A DNA stretch of 64,000 nt from Lysobacteraceae bacterium 2PB (GTDB lineage Bacteria; Pseudomonadota; Gammaproteobacteria; Xanthomonadales; Xanthomonadaceae), in assembly GCA_005502915.1 (NCBI GenBank), contig SCMT01000002.1, positions 186,001 through 250,000 of the forward strand. The letters run 5' to 3'. Under the pieces are notes generated by a model that was given only the letters and a program-made list of their open reading frames with translations, did no database searches and was not told the origin of the DNA. The position numbers were made by a program, and so were the translations under genes. Every line of letters starts with the position of its first letter. Position 1 is the stretch's first letter. Shown here one piece after another: positions 1-11,393 of this stretch.

Positions 1-1
1 G

Positions 2-1138
2 AAGGTCGAGGCCACGCGCTTCACCGAGGTCGGCTACGTCGGCAAGGACGTGGAGCAGATCATCCGCGACCTCGCCGACACCGCCGTGAAGATGTACCGC
101 GAGCAGGCCAAGTCGCGCGTGCGCGCGCAGGCCGAGGCGCGCGCCGAGGACCGCATCCTCGATGCGCTGCTGCCCCGCCGCCAGGCGGCGACGCCGCCGT
201 TCGGTTTCGGCGTGGACGCTTCGGCGAGCCTGGATGTCGGCAGCGGCGAGACCAGGGATCCGCAGGCCGAGACGCGTGCGAAGTTCCGCAGGCAGCTGCG
301 TGCCGGCGAGCTCGACGAGCGCGAGATCGAGATCGATGTGTCGGTGAACGTCGGCGTCGACATCATGGCGCCGCCGGGCATGGAGGAAATGGGCCAGCAG
401 CTGCGGCAGATGTTCTCCAACCTGTCCGGCGGCAAGACCCACACCCGCAAGCTCAGCATCCGCGCCGCACGCGTGCAGTTGCTCGAAGAGGAAGCCGGCA
501 AGCTGGTGAACGAGGACGAGGTACGCGAGGCCGCGATCGAGGCCTGCGAGCAGCACGGCATCGTGTTCATCGACGAGATCGACAAGGTCGCCAAGCGCTC
601 CGAGAGCGTCGGCGCCGACGTCAGCCGCGAAGGCGTGCAGCGCGACCTGCTGCCGCTGGTCGAAGGCTCCACGGTCAGCACCAAGTACGGCGCGGTGAAG
701 ACCGATCACATCCTGTTCATCGCCAGCGGCGCGTTCCACCTGGCCAAGCCCAGCGACCTGATCCCCGAGCTGCAGGGCCGCTTCCCGATCCGCGTGGAGC
801 TCGGCGCGCTGGGCAAGGACGACTTCGTGCGCATCCTCACCGAGCCCAAGGCCTCGCTCACCCTGCAGTACGTCGAGCTGCTGAAGACCGAGGGCGTGGA
901 CCTGTCGTTCACGCCGGACGCGATCGAGCGCCTCGCGGAGATCGCCACGACGGTGAACGAGCGCCAGGAGAACATCGGCGCCCGCCGCCTGCACACCATC
1001 CTCGAACGCCTGCTCGACGCGCTCAGCTACGAAGCCCCGGATCGCGGCGGCGCGCAGGTCGTGGTCGACCGCACTTACGTCGACCAGCACCTCGGCGCGC
1101 TCGTGCAGGATCCGGACCTGTCGCGCTACATCCTCTGA
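2..1138 (+). CDS. hslU: ATP-dependent protease ATPase subunit HslU (5' partial)
   Basis: HslU is the AAA+ unfoldase that feeds substrates to the HslV peptidase in the cytoplasm. The reading frame is open from base 2, so the gene begins left of the window; 378 residues are present out of roughly 455 usual for this family in related bacteria. The visible part starts at the conserved stretch [19 protein letters not shown] just after the Walker A loop, which is therefore outside the window. The I-domain insertion follows (about residues 55-150 of the fragment), then Walker B (IVFIDEIDK), the sensor region and a C-terminus ending in DLSRYIL, the tail that docks into HslV. HslV is expected just upstream but cannot be seen. 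Identification is secure. Confidence 0.97.
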   Translation, partial: KVEATRFTEVGYVGKDVEQIIRDLADTAVKMYREQAKSRVRAQAEARAEDRILDALLPRRQAATPPFGFGVDASASLDVGSGETRDPQAETRAKFRRQLRAGELDEREIEIDVSVNVGVDIMAPPGMEEMGQQLRQMFSNLSGGKTHTRKLSIRAARVQLLEEEAGKLVNEDEVREAAIEACEQHGIVFIDEIDKVAKRSESVGADVSREGVQRDLLPLVEGSTVSTKYGAVKTDHILFIASGAFHLAKPSDLIPELQGRFPIRVELGALGKDDFVRILTEPKASLTLQYVELLKTEGVDLSFTPDAIERLAEIATTVNERQENIGARRLHTILERLLDALSYEAPDRGGAQVVVDRTYVDQHLGALVQDPDLSRYIL

Positions 1139-1169
1139 TCGTCCGACCGGCAACGCCGGAGCGGGCCAT

Positions 1170-1188
1170 GGCCGGGAACATCCCGGCC
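1170..1188 (+). terminator. Hairpin downstream of hslU, possible terminator
   Basis: An 8-bp perfect stem (GGCCGGGA/TCCCGGCC) with a 3-nt loop lies 31 nt after the hslU stop codon. The following sequence (GTGCGTTCG) is only weakly T-rich, so this may be a poor intrinsic terminator or merely a stable hairpin. Confidence 0.35.
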
Positions 1189-1301
1189 GTGCGTTCGAAA
1201 TCGCTGAACCGTCCCGGAACGCGGGCCGGTGTGCCACCGTGCGCCGCCCGATCCGCACGACGTATCGTCGTGCCTCCGACACCCCCGCAGGATGTCCCCC
1301 G

Positions 1302-1919
1302 ATGTCGGCTCCGCGTGTCGCCCTTTTCGTTCCGCTCGCATGCCCGTTCGTGCTTGCGCTTGCCGCCTGCGTGAACGCGCCGTCTTCCCGTGACCGTTCC
1401 GACAGGGAAAATGCCCCGATGACGAACCGTGCCCCCGAGGCGTTCGCGCCGAAACTCGACGCCGAGCAGTCGCTGCGCCGCCTGCTGGACCTGATCCGGG
1501 GCAGCCGCAGCGTCGGCGAGATCACCGCCGACCGCCTGCGCGAGGTCTTCGGCGTGGCCTTCACCGAGTCCTCGGGTCGCCACGGCTACGCCGAGCGGCT
1601 GGACCGCGACTGGTGGTCCTCGTTCGAGCTCGATCCGGACAGCGCCTACGGCCCGCGCTTCGAATTCGCGTTCCGGCCCGACCCGCCGAATGCCAACCCG
1701 GCCGCCACCGCCCTCTGCGCGCTCGACTACAAGGCGTTCGCCGCCGAGCTGGAAGCCATGGGCTTCCGCCACGAGACCTACCGCGCCGAGCACAACCGCA
1801 TCATCCACGAACAGTTCGAGCGCCCCGGCATGACCGTGCAGGTCTACACGCGCGGCGAAGCGGAAGCGCCGCCGGAAAAGACGGCGCACGCCTGCGTCGA
1901 GATGGTGCTGATCCGCTGA
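1302..1919 (+). CDS. Predicted lipoprotein, DWWSS paralogue 1
   Basis: Protein of 205 aa of no family I recognise. The ATG at 1302 is chosen because it places a lipoprotein signal peptide at the N-terminus: a hydrophobic stretch followed by the lipobox LAAC with the lipid-acceptor Cys at residue 23. An upstream in-frame ATG at 1239 would bury this signal. The mature part contains the segments SLRRLLDLIRGSRS, DRDWWSSFELDPDSAYGP and DYKAFAAELEAMGF, which match almost position for position a second protein at 3954-4457. That one lacks the signal peptide. The pair flanks the GspE-like ATPase gene. It is convergent with that gene (57 nt between stops). Function unknown. Confidence 0.8.
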   Translation: MSAPRVALFVPLACPFVLALAACVNAPSSRDRSDRENAPMTNRAPEAFAPKLDAEQSLRRLLDLIRGSRSVGEITADRLREVFGVAFTESSGRHGYAERLDRDWWSSFELDPDSAYGPRFEFAFRPDPPNANPAATALCALDYKAFAAELEAMGFRHETYRAEHNRIIHEQFERPGMTVQVYTRGEAEAPPEKTAHACVEMVLIR

Positions 1920-1976
1920 TCCGCTGCGTGCCAGGTCCGGGTCGCGTCGCTGTCGAGCCGGGCATGGATCCTGGCG

Positions 1977-3665
<1,689 letters not shown>

Positions 3666-3953
3666 GTGCTTCCCCCCTGAAAGCGCCCCCAGTATCGCGC
3701 CAATCGGCGTGGAATGCTTGATCGGGATCAGATCGCGACGCGGCGGCCCGGGCGCCCGCGAACTGGGTCACATTGCCGTGCATCGATTGGCGTCCGCGCT
3801 TCGCAGGGCGCGGCACGCGGTAGTATTCGCGCAGGTCATCGCAGGGGATGCTCGTGGCCAGCCCGGGCCGGCCATGCCGGCATGGGGTGCGAGCCCGTCA
3901 TCGTCCTTGCGCATGGTCGCCCGTTTCCACCGTGCCAGTGCCTGGATGCCGTC

Positions 3954-4457
3954 ATGCCCACGACGACCGCCGCCCCGATCGATCCGCCCGTCCGTTCCGC
4001 CGAAGACCTGCTCCGCCGCCTGCTCGACCTGCTCCGCGACAGTCGCGACATCGCCGACCTGTCGCGCGCCCGGGTCCGTCGCGCGTTCGAGGTCGACTTC
4101 GAGCTGGACGAGGGCCGCCTGGGTTTCGGCGAGCGCCTGTGCCGCGACTGGTGGTCCTCGATCGAGCTGGATCCGGACGGCGCCCTCGGCCCGAGCTTCG
4201 AACTGGCCTTCCGCCCGGACTGCGCCGGCACCTTTCCGTCGGCCGCCGGGATCTGCGCGATGGATTACGACGCGTTCGCCGCCGAACTGAAGGCGATGGG
4301 CTTCGAGCACGAGAGCCTGCTCGGCGAAAACGGCCGCGTCGTCCACGAGAATTTCGATCGCGATGGTCTGTCGGTGATCGTGCACACCCGGGGCGAAGCC
4401 GACGAGCCGGCGGGCAAGCGCGACCACGCCTGCGTGATGCGGGTCATCGTCAACTGA
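3954..4457 (+). CDS. Hypothetical protein, DWWSS paralogue 2
   Basis: Protein of 167 aa, clearly paralogous to the lipoprotein at 1302-1919: both share LLRRLLDL, CRDWWSS or DRDWWSS, ELDPD, ELAFRPD/EFAFRPD, DAFAAEL/KAFAAEL and the closing HTRGEAD/YTRGEAE block. Unlike its partner it has no signal peptide, so it is predicted cytoplasmic. ATG at 3954 gives an N-terminus (MPTTTAAPID) just before the shared region; a much longer upstream in-frame extension is Arg/Gly-rich and not credible. It is convergent with the mutarotase gene with only 9 nt between stop codons. Function unknown. Confidence 0.75.
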   Translation: MPTTTAAPIDPPVRSAEDLLRRLLDLLRDSRDIADLSRARVRRAFEVDFELDEGRLGFGERLCRDWWSSIELDPDGALGPSFELAFRPDCAGTFPSAAGICAMDYDAFAAELKAMGFEHESLLGENGRVVHENFDRDGLSVIVHTRGEADEPAGKRDHACVMRVIVN

Positions 4458-4466
4458 GCGCAGCCA

Positions 4467-5351
4467 TCAGTCGGATGCAGCCTCCTCGCAGGCCGTCATC
4501 CGCAGCATGCCGCGCCAGGTCGTACCGGGGGCCAGCGTGATGCGCGGTTCCACGCAGGCCGGTTCCACGCACACGAAGCGGTCGTGCTCCCCCAGCGCGA
4601 GGTCTGACAGGCCCGCCGCCAGCGCCGCACCGGGATTCCACACCACGGTGTCGGCGAAGCCGGTCGTCTCGATGCGCAGTGTGGTGCAGCCGTCCGACAG
4701 CAGGCGTTCGCCGTCGCAGCCCAGGTAGGTACGGTCCATCTCGCCGTCGAAGCGCGGCGCCGGTGCGGGGTCGACCCTCGTCAGGCCGCTGCTGCGGTCC
4801 GTGAACGCACGGCCTGTCACGCCGTCCAGCCGCGTCTCCGCCAGTGACGCCACGCGCAGGTAGCTGTGCAGGGCGCAGGCGAAGTCGAAGGGTGCATCGC
4901 CGCGATTGCGGACCTCCAGCGCGACCGCCAGCGTATCCGCGTCCAGGCCGACGCACAGGCGGACCCGGTAGCGGTGCGGCCACTGCGCGCGGCTGGCCGC
5001 GTCGTCGTCGAGCGCGAACACGGCCGCAGGCATGCCGTCGTCGGTCTCGACGCCGAGGAAGGTCCAGTCGGACGTGCGCGCCCAGCCGTGGCGGGCCAGC
5101 GGCCCCTGGTCGGCGAACTGCGGGAAGATCACCGGGATGCCGGCACGGATGCCGCGACCCGCGCCGTAGCGGGTCGCCGTGCCGAGGAACAGGCGCTCGC
5201 CGCCGCGCGCGGGCACCCATGACAGCAGCTGCGCGCCCTGCAGCGCCACCCGCGCCCGCGCCGCGCCGCGCGCGAGATCGACGCAGGGCACCGGGCCGTC
5301 GGCGCTGTCGAAGGCGGTCGGGCGTGCGTCGAGGGCAGGTGGGGCGGTCAT
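4467..5351 (-). CDS. D-hexose-6-phosphate mutarotase (aldose 1-epimerase family)
   Basis: Protein of 294 aa, homologous to YeaD-type glucose-6-phosphate 1-epimerases, which interconvert alpha and beta anomers of hexose-6-phosphates in the cytoplasm. Supporting segments include GAQLLSWVP near the N-terminus, GIPVIFPQF (the conserved PxxFPQFG-like block), HGWARTSDW, the mid-protein FACALHSYL with a catalytic-type His, and VVWNPG near the C-terminus. Length is as expected. ATG at 5349-5351 follows the preceding intergenic region divergent from ubiE (96 nt between starts), so both may share a divergent promoter region. Confidence 0.85.
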   Translation of the reverse strand: MTAPPALDARPTAFDSADGPVPCVDLARGAARARVALQGAQLLSWVPARGGERLFLGTATRYGAGRGIRAGIPVIFPQFADQGPLARHGWARTSDWTFLGVETDDGMPAAVFALDDDAASRAQWPHRYRVRLCVGLDADTLAVALEVRNRGDAPFDFACALHSYLRVASLAETRLDGVTGRAFTDRSSGLTRVDPAPAPRFDGEMDRTYLGCDGERLLSDGCTTLRIETTGFADTVVWNPGAALAAGLSDLALGEHDRFVCVEPACVEPRITLAPGTTWRGMLRMTACEEAASD

Positions 5352-5447
5352 GGCGGGCGAGGGGCAGGGGGAGTGCGCACGGTATCGGCGCGTGGCCTGC
5401 GCCGGCAAGGATCGGGCCCGCCGGCCCCGCGCGGTACACTGGCGGGC

Positions 5448-6236
5448 ATGAGCACTCCCGATCGACAGGCCTCCGGCCACGACAGCGCGTCGCACGGCGA
5501 CACCACCCATTTCGGCTTCCGCGACGTGCCCGTCGAACAGAAGCAGAAGCTGGTCGCCGAGGTCTTCTCCTCGGTCGCCGGCAAGTACGACCTGATGAAC
5601 GACCTGATGAGCCTCGGCATCCATCGGGTCTGGAAACGCTACTTCGTCGCCACCGCGCAGGTGCGCCCGGGCGACCGCGTGCTCGATCTCGCCGGCGGCA
5701 CCGGCGACATCGCCGCGCTGCTGAAGGACCGGGTCGGCGACACCGGCGAACTGGTGCTCGGCGACATCAATGGTTCGATGCTGCGCGTCGGCCGCGACCG
5801 CATGACCGATCGCGGCAACGTGCGCGGCTTCGAGTACGTGCAGTGCAATGCCGAGAAGCTGCCGTTCCCCGACGCCAGTTTCGACCTGGTCACCATCGCC
5901 TTCGGCCTGCGCAACGTCACCGACAAGGCTGCCGCGCTGCGCGAGATGCACCGCGTGCTGAAGGTCGGCGGCCAGGCCCGCGTGCTGGAGTTCTCGGAAG
6001 TCACCGCCGACTGGTTCAAGCCGATCTACGACTTCCACTCGTTCAAGGTGCTGCCGAAGCTGGGCAGCCTGTTCGCCGGCGACGCCGGCAGCTACCAGTA
6101 CCTCGCCGAATCCATCCGCAAGCACCCGCCGCAGGCCGAACTGAAGGCGATGATGGAAGCCGCCGGCTTCGCGCGCTGTTCCTACAAGAACCTGTCAGCG
6201 GGGATCGTGGCGATCCATACCGGTTATCGGGTCTGA
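5448..6236 (+). CDS. ubiE: Ubiquinone/menaquinone biosynthesis C-methyltransferase UbiE
   Basis: Protein of 262 aa. UbiE is the SAM-dependent methyltransferase that C-methylates the quinone ring in ubiquinone (and menaquinone) synthesis. The SAM motif I is [12 protein letters not shown], followed by the UbiE signatures [18 protein letters not shown] and [22 protein letters not shown], and the C-terminal half reads [12 protein letters not shown] and [10 protein letters not shown], all diagnostic. ATG at 5448 is preferred over upstream in-frame starts because the upstream residues are Arg/Gly-rich. A TACACT hexamer at 5435-5440 lies 7 nt before this ATG; if it is a -10 element the mRNA would be leaderless or nearly so. 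Confidence 0.96.
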   Translation: MSTPDRQASGHDSASHGDTTHFGFRDVPVEQKQKLVAEVFSSVAGKYDLMNDLMSLGIHRVWKRYFVATAQVRPGDRVLDLAGGTGDIAALLKDRVGDTGELVLGDINGSMLRVGRDRMTDRGNVRGFEYVQCNAEKLPFPDASFDLVTIAFGLRNVTDKAAALREMHRVLKVGGQARVLEFSEVTADWFKPIYDFHSFKVLPKLGSLFAGDAGSYQYLAESIRKHPPQAELKAMMEAAGFARCSYKNLSAGIVAIHTGYRV

Positions 6237-6282
6237 CGATTCGTCGTCGCGCTCCCGCGTCATCGCTTCGCGAATCGCGCGC

Positions 6283-6314
6283 AAAAAAAACCTCCTGCAG
6301 GGGGCGGCAGGAGG
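6283..6314 (-). terminator. Intrinsic terminator of the 6435-6926 gene
   Basis: On the minus strand an 8-bp perfect stem (CCTCCTGC / GCAGGAGG) with an 8-nt loop is followed immediately by eight T residues (the A-run at 6283-6290 on the plus strand). This is a textbook Rho-independent terminator about 120 nt downstream of the minus-strand gene ending at 6435. Confidence 0.85.
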
Positions 6315-6434
6315 AGGAGAGCGGCATCGTGCAGTGGATCGCGATGCCGGGAGCATGGAGGTGGCGCTGCGTCCTGCAGTGCCGGGGTGGGACGTTGCGG
6401 AGGCTCGTTGGAAATGGGGTGTTGCGGGACGCGG

Positions 6435-6926
6435 TCAGTTGATGCCGCCGACCCCGCAGCCGTTGCCCTTGCTGGCGCAGACGGGGGCTTTCTCCATCCA
6501 GCTGCGCGCGCCTTCGCGGGTCAGCAGCAGTTCCTCGAAGGTGGCGCAGCGCGTGGTCTGGATCTGCGAACCGATCTTGCGTTCGCGCCAGCAGACGTCG
6601 CGCTGTTCCTGCGCGACGCGCGTGCCCTTCAGGATCGCGTAGACCTCGCCCAGCGCGTTGCGCAGCCTGATCTGGTCAGCGGGGCTGAGCTGGTCGAGGC
6701 TGCTCTTCTTCACGGCGATGTCGGCGATCGTGCCTTGCGCCCTGCGCAGGCGGTCCAGCTGCTGGCTCTCGATCCCCATGCCGTCCGGGGATTCCTCGAT
6801 CTGCCGGTTGATGGAATTCTGCTGATTCAGGATCACTTTCAGGTCGATGCGCGCGTTGGCCATCGCCTGGCCTGCCGCGACGAGGAGGAGGAAGGCGAGG
6901 GCCGCCAGCCAGGCGTGTCGTTTCAT
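6435..6926 (-). CDS. Exported hypothetical protein
   Basis: Protein of 163 aa with a clear Sec signal peptide (MKRHAWLAALAFLLLVAAG, cleavage probably after AMA near residue 23). The mature part is predicted mostly helical (QQNSINRQIEES, SPADQIRLRNALGEVYAILKG) and ends with four Cys residues (DVCWRE, TTRCATFEE, APVCASKGNGCG) that could form two disulfides in the periplasm. The start at 6924-6926 is chosen for the signal peptide; upstream in-frame Met codons lie in low-quality Arg-rich sequence. I do not recognise the family. A strong terminator follows it. Confidence 0.8.
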   Translation of the reverse strand: MKRHAWLAALAFLLLVAAGQAMANARIDLKVILNQQNSINRQIEESPDGMGIESQQLDRLRRAQGTIADIAVKKSSLDQLSPADQIRLRNALGEVYAILKGTRVAQEQRDVCWRERKIGSQIQTTRCATFEELLLTREGARSWMEKAPVCASKGNGCGVGGIN

Positions 6927-7070
6927 GGTCGCACCTCTGCTTCGGTGAGTGGATCGGGCCAGCGCGGGGGGAGGACCGCGCCGATCCCTTCCCTTCATTC
7001 GCCCCGCCGCGCAGGAACCGGACATCCAGCCACGGCCCATCCGTCGCGCCGCCAGGAGGCCGGAAACGAA

Positions 7071-7092
7071 ACAGGGCGCCGAAGCGCCCTGT
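7071..7092 (-). terminator. UUCG-tetraloop terminator of the CsgG-like gene
   Basis: A perfect 9-bp stem (ACAGGGCGC/GCGCCCTGT) closes a 4-nt loop that reads TTCG on the minus strand, the exceptionally stable tetraloop. On that strand it is followed by TTCGTTTCC. It begins 28 nt after the stop codon of the minus-strand gene at 7120-8085. Confidence 0.8.
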
Positions 7093-7119
7093 CTGCGTTG
7101 CCTGTCGATGTCGGCCCGA

Positions 7120-8085
7120 TCAGCGCGAAAGCTCGATCAGCGTCGACGAGATCCAGCCCTTGTTGCCGAGCTCGTCCTCGACCTCCCACATCATCCCCTC
7201 CTTGTTGCCGGTGGGGTACAGCATCATGCCCGGGTCGAGCGAACGGACGACCTTGGTGCCCTTGGCGGTGGTGAACAGGCGCGCCGGCTTGGTCACGGTG
7301 ACCGCCTGCTGCGCGTTCGACGCCGAGGCGTTGCCGGACAGGCCGCCGAGCTGGGTGACCAGGTCGGTATAGGCCTGGAGGTAGGCGAGGGTGATGACCT
7401 GGCCGATCTCGGTGTTGGCGTAGCCGCCGGCACCCATCGCGCCGAAGCCGCTGTAGCCGAACAGGCCGCCGCCGGCGCCCCAGCCGATGTCGGTCTTCTT
7501 CGCACTGCCTTCGGCCATCGCGACCTGTTCGGTCGAACGCACGTCGGTGATGGTCAGCACCACGTCGGCGGTCTTGCGCTTGAAGTCCAGGCCGCCGATC
7601 ACGGCACCGGCCTTGCCGCCGACCAGCCCGCCCAGCAGCCCGCCGATGGCGTTGCCGCCGGCATTGCTGTTGGCCGAGATCAGGTCGGGGATCATCACGT
7701 AGTCGGCGGCCTTCATCTGGCCCTTGCCGACGTTGGAGCGGCCGCGCAGTTCGCCGCTGGCGCCGAGGGCGCGTTCGCGCTGGGCGGCGTCGAGGCCGGC
7801 GCCGCGGTCGACCAGGGTGAAGCAGCGCGACTTGCTGACGAAGACCTTGATCAGCTTCGACGGGGCCGGCAGCTGCTGGCCGCTCCACCAGTCGGTGCCG
7901 TCTTCGGGCTCGATCACCGACAGCGTGCCCAGCGGCTTCGCGCAGGTCGGGATCTCGGCCATCTTCTGCTTGCGCTGGTCCTGCGCGCTCTGGCGCTGGG
8001 CGCTGGCGGGCAGCGAGACGGCGGCGAGGGCGAGGGTCAGCAGGCTGGCTTTGAGCAGGACGGAAGCGCGGACGATCTGGGTCAT
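7120..8085 (-). CDS. Exported CsgG/HfaB-family protein with C-terminal SH3-like domain
   Basis: Protein of 321 aa. A signal peptide (hydrophobic LLTLALAAVSLPASA, then AQ) directs it to the periplasm. Residues about 60-260 resemble CsgG/HfaB-type proteins, which in other systems make outer-membrane pores or anchors: the segments FTLVDRGAGLDAAQRERAL, YVMIPDLI and DVVLTITDVRSTE have the family's spacing. An internal Gly-rich stretch (GGLLGGLVGGKAGAVIGG, then GWGAGGGLFGYSG) is unusual. The last ~60 residues (ARLFTTAKGTKVVRSL to GWISSTLIELS) look like a bacterial SH3 domain. No Cys lipobox is seen, unlike true CsgG, and no curli genes are nearby, so the role is open. Confidence 0.75.
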   Translation of the reverse strand: MTQIVRASVLLKASLLTLALAAVSLPASAQRQSAQDQRKQKMAEIPTCAKPLGTLSVIEPEDGTDWWSGQQLPAPSKLIKVFVSKSRCFTLVDRGAGLDAAQRERALGASGELRGRSNVGKGQMKAADYVMIPDLISANSNAGGNAIGGLLGGLVGGKAGAVIGGLDFKRKTADVVLTITDVRSTEQVAMAEGSAKKTDIGWGAGGGLFGYSGFGAMGAGGYANTEIGQVITLAYLQAYTDLVTQLGGLSGNASASNAQQAVTVTKPARLFTTAKGTKVVRSLDPGMMLYPTGNKEGMMWEVEDELGNKGWISSTLIELSR

Positions 8086-8347
8086 GGAGGGCGACGCCTT
8101 GAGAAGTGGAATGTGGAGTGCAGCGGAGAATCGTAAGCCCTGGCGCGTTGCGAAGACACCCGCGCCGGACGGCCACGCAGGAAAGAACGGAGCGGACGCG
8201 GCGGGAAGGACAGCCCTTGGACCGGCGCGCGGGTCCGTTCAGGTTCGCGCCGGGCCATGGGCCGGACGCGATGGCGCATGCCGGCCCTGCCCGTGCGGCA
8301 GGCCCCCCTCCCGGGCCGGCGAGGCTTCGGCGCGCATGCGCCGGCGC

Positions 8348-8353
8348 TACACT
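8348..8353 (+). promoter_or_regulatory. Candidate -10 element for the M1 aminopeptidase gene
   Basis: TACACT at 8348-8353 fits the -10 consensus; a start point near 8360 would leave about 25 nt of leader before the ATG at 8385 and would exclude the in-frame ATG at 8355. No good -35 hexamer is seen 16-18 nt upstream, so this is tentative. Confidence 0.35.
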
Positions 8354-8384
8354 GATGTCCTCCCTGTCTTCCCGGTTCCACGCC

Positions 8385-10376
8385 ATGCGCGCCTCGATCC
8401 TGGCCCTGCCGCTGCTCGCCACCCTGATGATGACCGCCTGCAAGTCCGAACAAGCGGCCCCTGCCGCTCCCGCCGCCGCACCCGCTGCCGCCGCCGCGCC
8501 GCAGCGCGTCGACGAGCATTCGTACGCCGAACCGCAGAAGGTGGTGGTCAGCGATCTCGCCCTCGACCTCGACCTCGATTTCGACAGCAAGACCCTGGCC
8601 GGCACCGCCACGCTGAGCCTGGACTGGAAGGACAAGACCGCGACCGAGCTGCGCCTGGATACCCGCGACCTGACCATCGAGAAGGCCGAAGGCGACGACG
8701 GCAAGGGCGGCTGGGTGCCGCTGAAGTTCCGCCTGGCCGGTATCGATCCGATCCTGGGCGCCAAGCTCACCGTCGAGACGCCGAACCGCAATGCGAAGGT
8801 GCGCGTGACCTATCGCACCTCGCCGAAGGCCTCCGGCCTGCAGTGGATGGAACCGTCGATGACCGAGGGCAAGCAGCTGCCCTTCATGTTCAGCCAGTCG
8901 CAGCAGATCCACGCGCGTTCGTGGGTGCCGCTGCAGGACACGCCGAGCGTGCGCTACACCTACAGCGCGCGGATCAAGTCCCGCCCCGAAGTGATGGTGC
9001 TGATGAGCGCCGACAACGATCCGAATGCGGCGCGCGACGGCGACTACACCTTCAGGATGCCGCAGAAGATCCCGTCCTACCTGATGGCGATCGCAGCCGG
9101 CGACCTCAAGTTCCAGTTCATTTCCGACCGCAGCGGCGTCTGGGCCGAACCGGCGATGCTCGATCGCGCGGTCAAGGAATTCGCCGACACCGAGAAGATG
9201 ATCGTCACCGCGGAAGGCCTGTACGGCCGCTACCGCTGGGACCGCTACGACATGCTGGTGCTGCCCCCGTCGTTCCCGTACGGCGGCATGGAGAATCCGC
9301 GCCTGACCTTCCTCACGCCCACGGTCATCGTCGGCGACAAGTCGCTGGTGTCGCTGATCGCGCACGAGCTGGCGCACAGCTGGTCCGGCAACCTGGTCAC
9401 CTTCTCCAGCGCGAAGGACGCCTGGCTCAACGAAGGCTTCACCAGCTACGTCGAGAACCGCATCGTCGAAGCCCTGTACGGCCGCGACCAGGCCGACATG
9501 GAGAACGTGATCGAGCGCAACGAGCTGAAGAAGGAATTCGCCGAGATCGATCCCAAGCTGCAGGTCCTGGCCACCGCGCCGGGCGTGCTGGCCGACCCGG
9601 ACAACAGCAGCAGCGCGACCGTCTACACCAAGGGCGCGTGGCTGCTGCACTTCCTGGAAGAGCGCTTCGGCCGCGAGAAGTTCGACGCCTTCCTGCGCGG
9701 CTACTTCGACCATTTCGCGTTCCAGAGCATCGACTCCGAGCAGTTCGCGAAGTACGCCAAGGCCAACCTGCTCGACAAATATCCGAACATCGTCAGCCAG
9801 GGCGAGTTCGAGGAATGGCTGTACAAGCCCGGCATCCCGGCCAACGCGCCGCACGTGCAGGCGCGCCGCTTCGGCGTGGTCGATTCCGCGCGCCTGGCCT
9901 GGCTGGGCAGCCGGCAGCTGCCGCCGCGCGTGATCACCGATGCCTGGATCTCGCAGGAGTGGGTGCACTTCATCGAGAGCCTGCCCGACACCATGACGCT
10001 CGAACAGCTGGCCCAGCTGGATGCGGCCTACAACTTCAGCGGCACCCTCAACGGCGAGATCGCGCAGCGCTGGTATCCGCTGGCGATCAACAACGGCTAC
10101 ACCCAGGCCAACGACGCGATCGCCGCCTTCCTCAAGCGCGTCGGCCGCCGCAAGCTGATCGTGCCGACCTACCAGGCGCTGGTGAAGACCGAGGCCGGCC
10201 TGACGCTGGCGAAGCAGGTGTTCGAGGAGGCGAAGCCGGCCTACCACCCGATCACCACCGGCACGGTCCAGGAGATCATCGCCAAGGCCCAGCCCGCGCC
10301 GTCGCCCGTCGCGCAGCCGGCGATGCCGCCGGATGCCGACGCCGCGGCCGCGCCGGCCGCCGGCTCGGCCGGCTGA
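8385..10376 (+). CDS. M1-family aminopeptidase, lipoprotein
   Basis: Protein of 663 aa, a zinc metallo-aminopeptidase. The exopeptidase motif GGMENP precedes the zinc site: His327, Glu328 and His331 in HELAH, then 18 residues on Glu350 in NEGF, giving the M1 signature HExxH-x18-E. The N-terminus is a lipoprotein signal (hydrophobic LALPLLATLMM then TAC-K), followed by an Ala/Pro-rich linker (about residues 23-40), so the enzyme is probably anchored in the envelope and trims peptides in the periplasm. The C-terminal helical domain resembles that of leukotriene A4 hydrolase-type members. The next gene starts 15 nt downstream, suggesting co-transcription with the hydrolase and the lipoprotein after it. 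Confidence 0.92.
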   Translation: MRASILALPLLATLMMTACKSEQAAPAAPAAAPAAAAAPQRVDEHSYAEPQKVVVSDLALDLDLDFDSKTLAGTATLSLDWKDKTATELRLDTRDLTIEKAEGDDGKGGWVPLKFRLAGIDPILGAKLTVETPNRNAKVRVTYRTSPKASGLQWMEPSMTEGKQLPFMFSQSQQIHARSWVPLQDTPSVRYTYSARIKSRPEVMVLMSADNDPNAARDGDYTFRMPQKIPSYLMAIAAGDLKFQFISDRSGVWAEPAMLDRAVKEFADTEKMIVTAEGLYGRYRWDRYDMLVLPPSFPYGGMENPRLTFLTPTVIVGDKSLVSLIAHELAHSWSGNLVTFSSAKDAWLNEGFTSYVENRIVEALYGRDQADMENVIERNELKKEFAEIDPKLQVLATAPGVLADPDNSSSATVYTKGAWLLHFLEERFGREKFDAFLRGYFDHFAFQSIDSEQFAKYAKANLLDKYPNIVSQGEFEEWLYKPGIPANAPHVQARRFGVVDSARLAWLGSRQLPPRVITDAWISQEWVHFIESLPDTMTLEQLAQLDAAYNFSGTLNGEIAQRWYPLAINNGYTQANDAIAAFLKRVGRRKLIVPTYQALVKTEAGLTLAKQVFEEAKPAYHPITTGTVQEIIAKAQPAPSPVAQPAMPPDADAAAAPAAGSAG

Positions 10377-10391
10377 CCGGGCCGACGCGCG

Positions 10392-11393
10392 GTGGCACTC
10401 TCGTCACGGACGGCCTGGATCGCCAACGGCATCGCCGGCGCCCTGATCCTGCTCTTCGTGGTCGCGCTCTGGCGCGACCCCGGGCTGGCGATGCGCGCGG
10501 AATTCGCCAAGCAGCGGATCCGCCTCGGCGCCGAATCGCACAGCGTCGTCGTCGGCGACCATCGCTGGGTCTACGCGGAACTGCCCGCGGACAGGCCCGA
10601 CGCGCCGACCCTGGTCCTGCTGCACGGCTACACCGGCAGCAAGGAGAACTGGTACCGCGTGGCCACGGCGCTGCGCGGCCGCTACCGCATCGTCATGCCC
10701 GACCTGCCCGGCTGGGGCGAAAGCGAGCGTCGCGAGGGCGTGGACTACGGTTACCTCGCGCAGGCGCCGCGCGTTGCCGCCTTCCTGCAGCAAGCGCAGG
10801 TGAGCCGCGGCAAGCCCGTGGCCCTCGCCGGGCATTCGATGGGCGGCGGCATCGCCGCGCTGCTCGCTGCCGACTATCCGACGCTCGTGTCGCACGTCGC
10901 GCTGGTGAATGCCGCCGGCGTGCCTTTCGCACCCAACGCGTTCGCCCGCGAGGTGCTGGCGGGCCGGAATCCCTTCGTCCTGACCGACGACGCATCGCTG
11001 GAACGCTATCTCTCCACGGTCTTCCACGTCCGCGAGGCGCGGCCGTGGCTGCCCTGGCCCGCGACCTCGCTGTACATCGCCCAGCGCCGCAGCCAGGCGG
11101 ACTTCGAGGCGGGCGTGATGACCCGCATCGGTCGCGACGAGGAGCGTTTCGAACCGGGCCGGCGCGCGGTGAAGATCGAGCAGCCCACGCTGCTGCTGTG
11201 GTGCCGGCACGACCTGGTGATTCCGCCGGAAGCGATGGGCCTGTACGCGCAGCGCATCCGTCACGCCAGCCAGGTGATGCTGGAGGACTGCGGGCACATG
11301 TCGCTGATGGAGCGCCCGCGCGAAACCGCCGACGCCATCGCATGGAACATCGCGCGCGGCGCGCCCGCGCTGCCGCCGGGGAATGCCGAATGA
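10392..11393 (+). CDS. Alpha/beta hydrolase, membrane-anchored
   Basis: Protein of 333 aa starting at GTG. Residues about 8-27 form a hydrophobic anchor (NGIAGALILLFVVALW). The alpha/beta hydrolase core follows: oxyanion-hole HGYTGSKENW, the nucleophile elbow GHSMGG (Ser), an acid in WCRHDLVIPP (Asp) and the catalytic His in DCGHMSLMERP. The family includes esterases, lipases and C-C hydrolases; substrate cannot be assigned. It sits between the M1 aminopeptidase gene and a lipoprotein gene whose ATG overlaps its stop (ATGA), so the three look like one operon of envelope proteins. Confidence 0.88.
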   Translation: MALSSRTAWIANGIAGALILLFVVALWRDPGLAMRAEFAKQRIRLGAESHSVVVGDHRWVYAELPADRPDAPTLVLLHGYTGSKENWYRVATALRGRYRIVMPDLPGWGESERREGVDYGYLAQAPRVAAFLQQAQVSRGKPVALAGHSMGGGIAALLAADYPTLVSHVALVNAAGVPFAPNAFAREVLAGRNPFVLTDDASLERYLSTVFHVREARPWLPWPATSLYIAQRRSQADFEAGVMTRIGRDEERFEPGRRAVKIEQPTLLLWCRHDLVIPPEAMGLYAQRIRHASQVMLEDCGHMSLMERPRETADAIAWNIARGAPALPPGNAE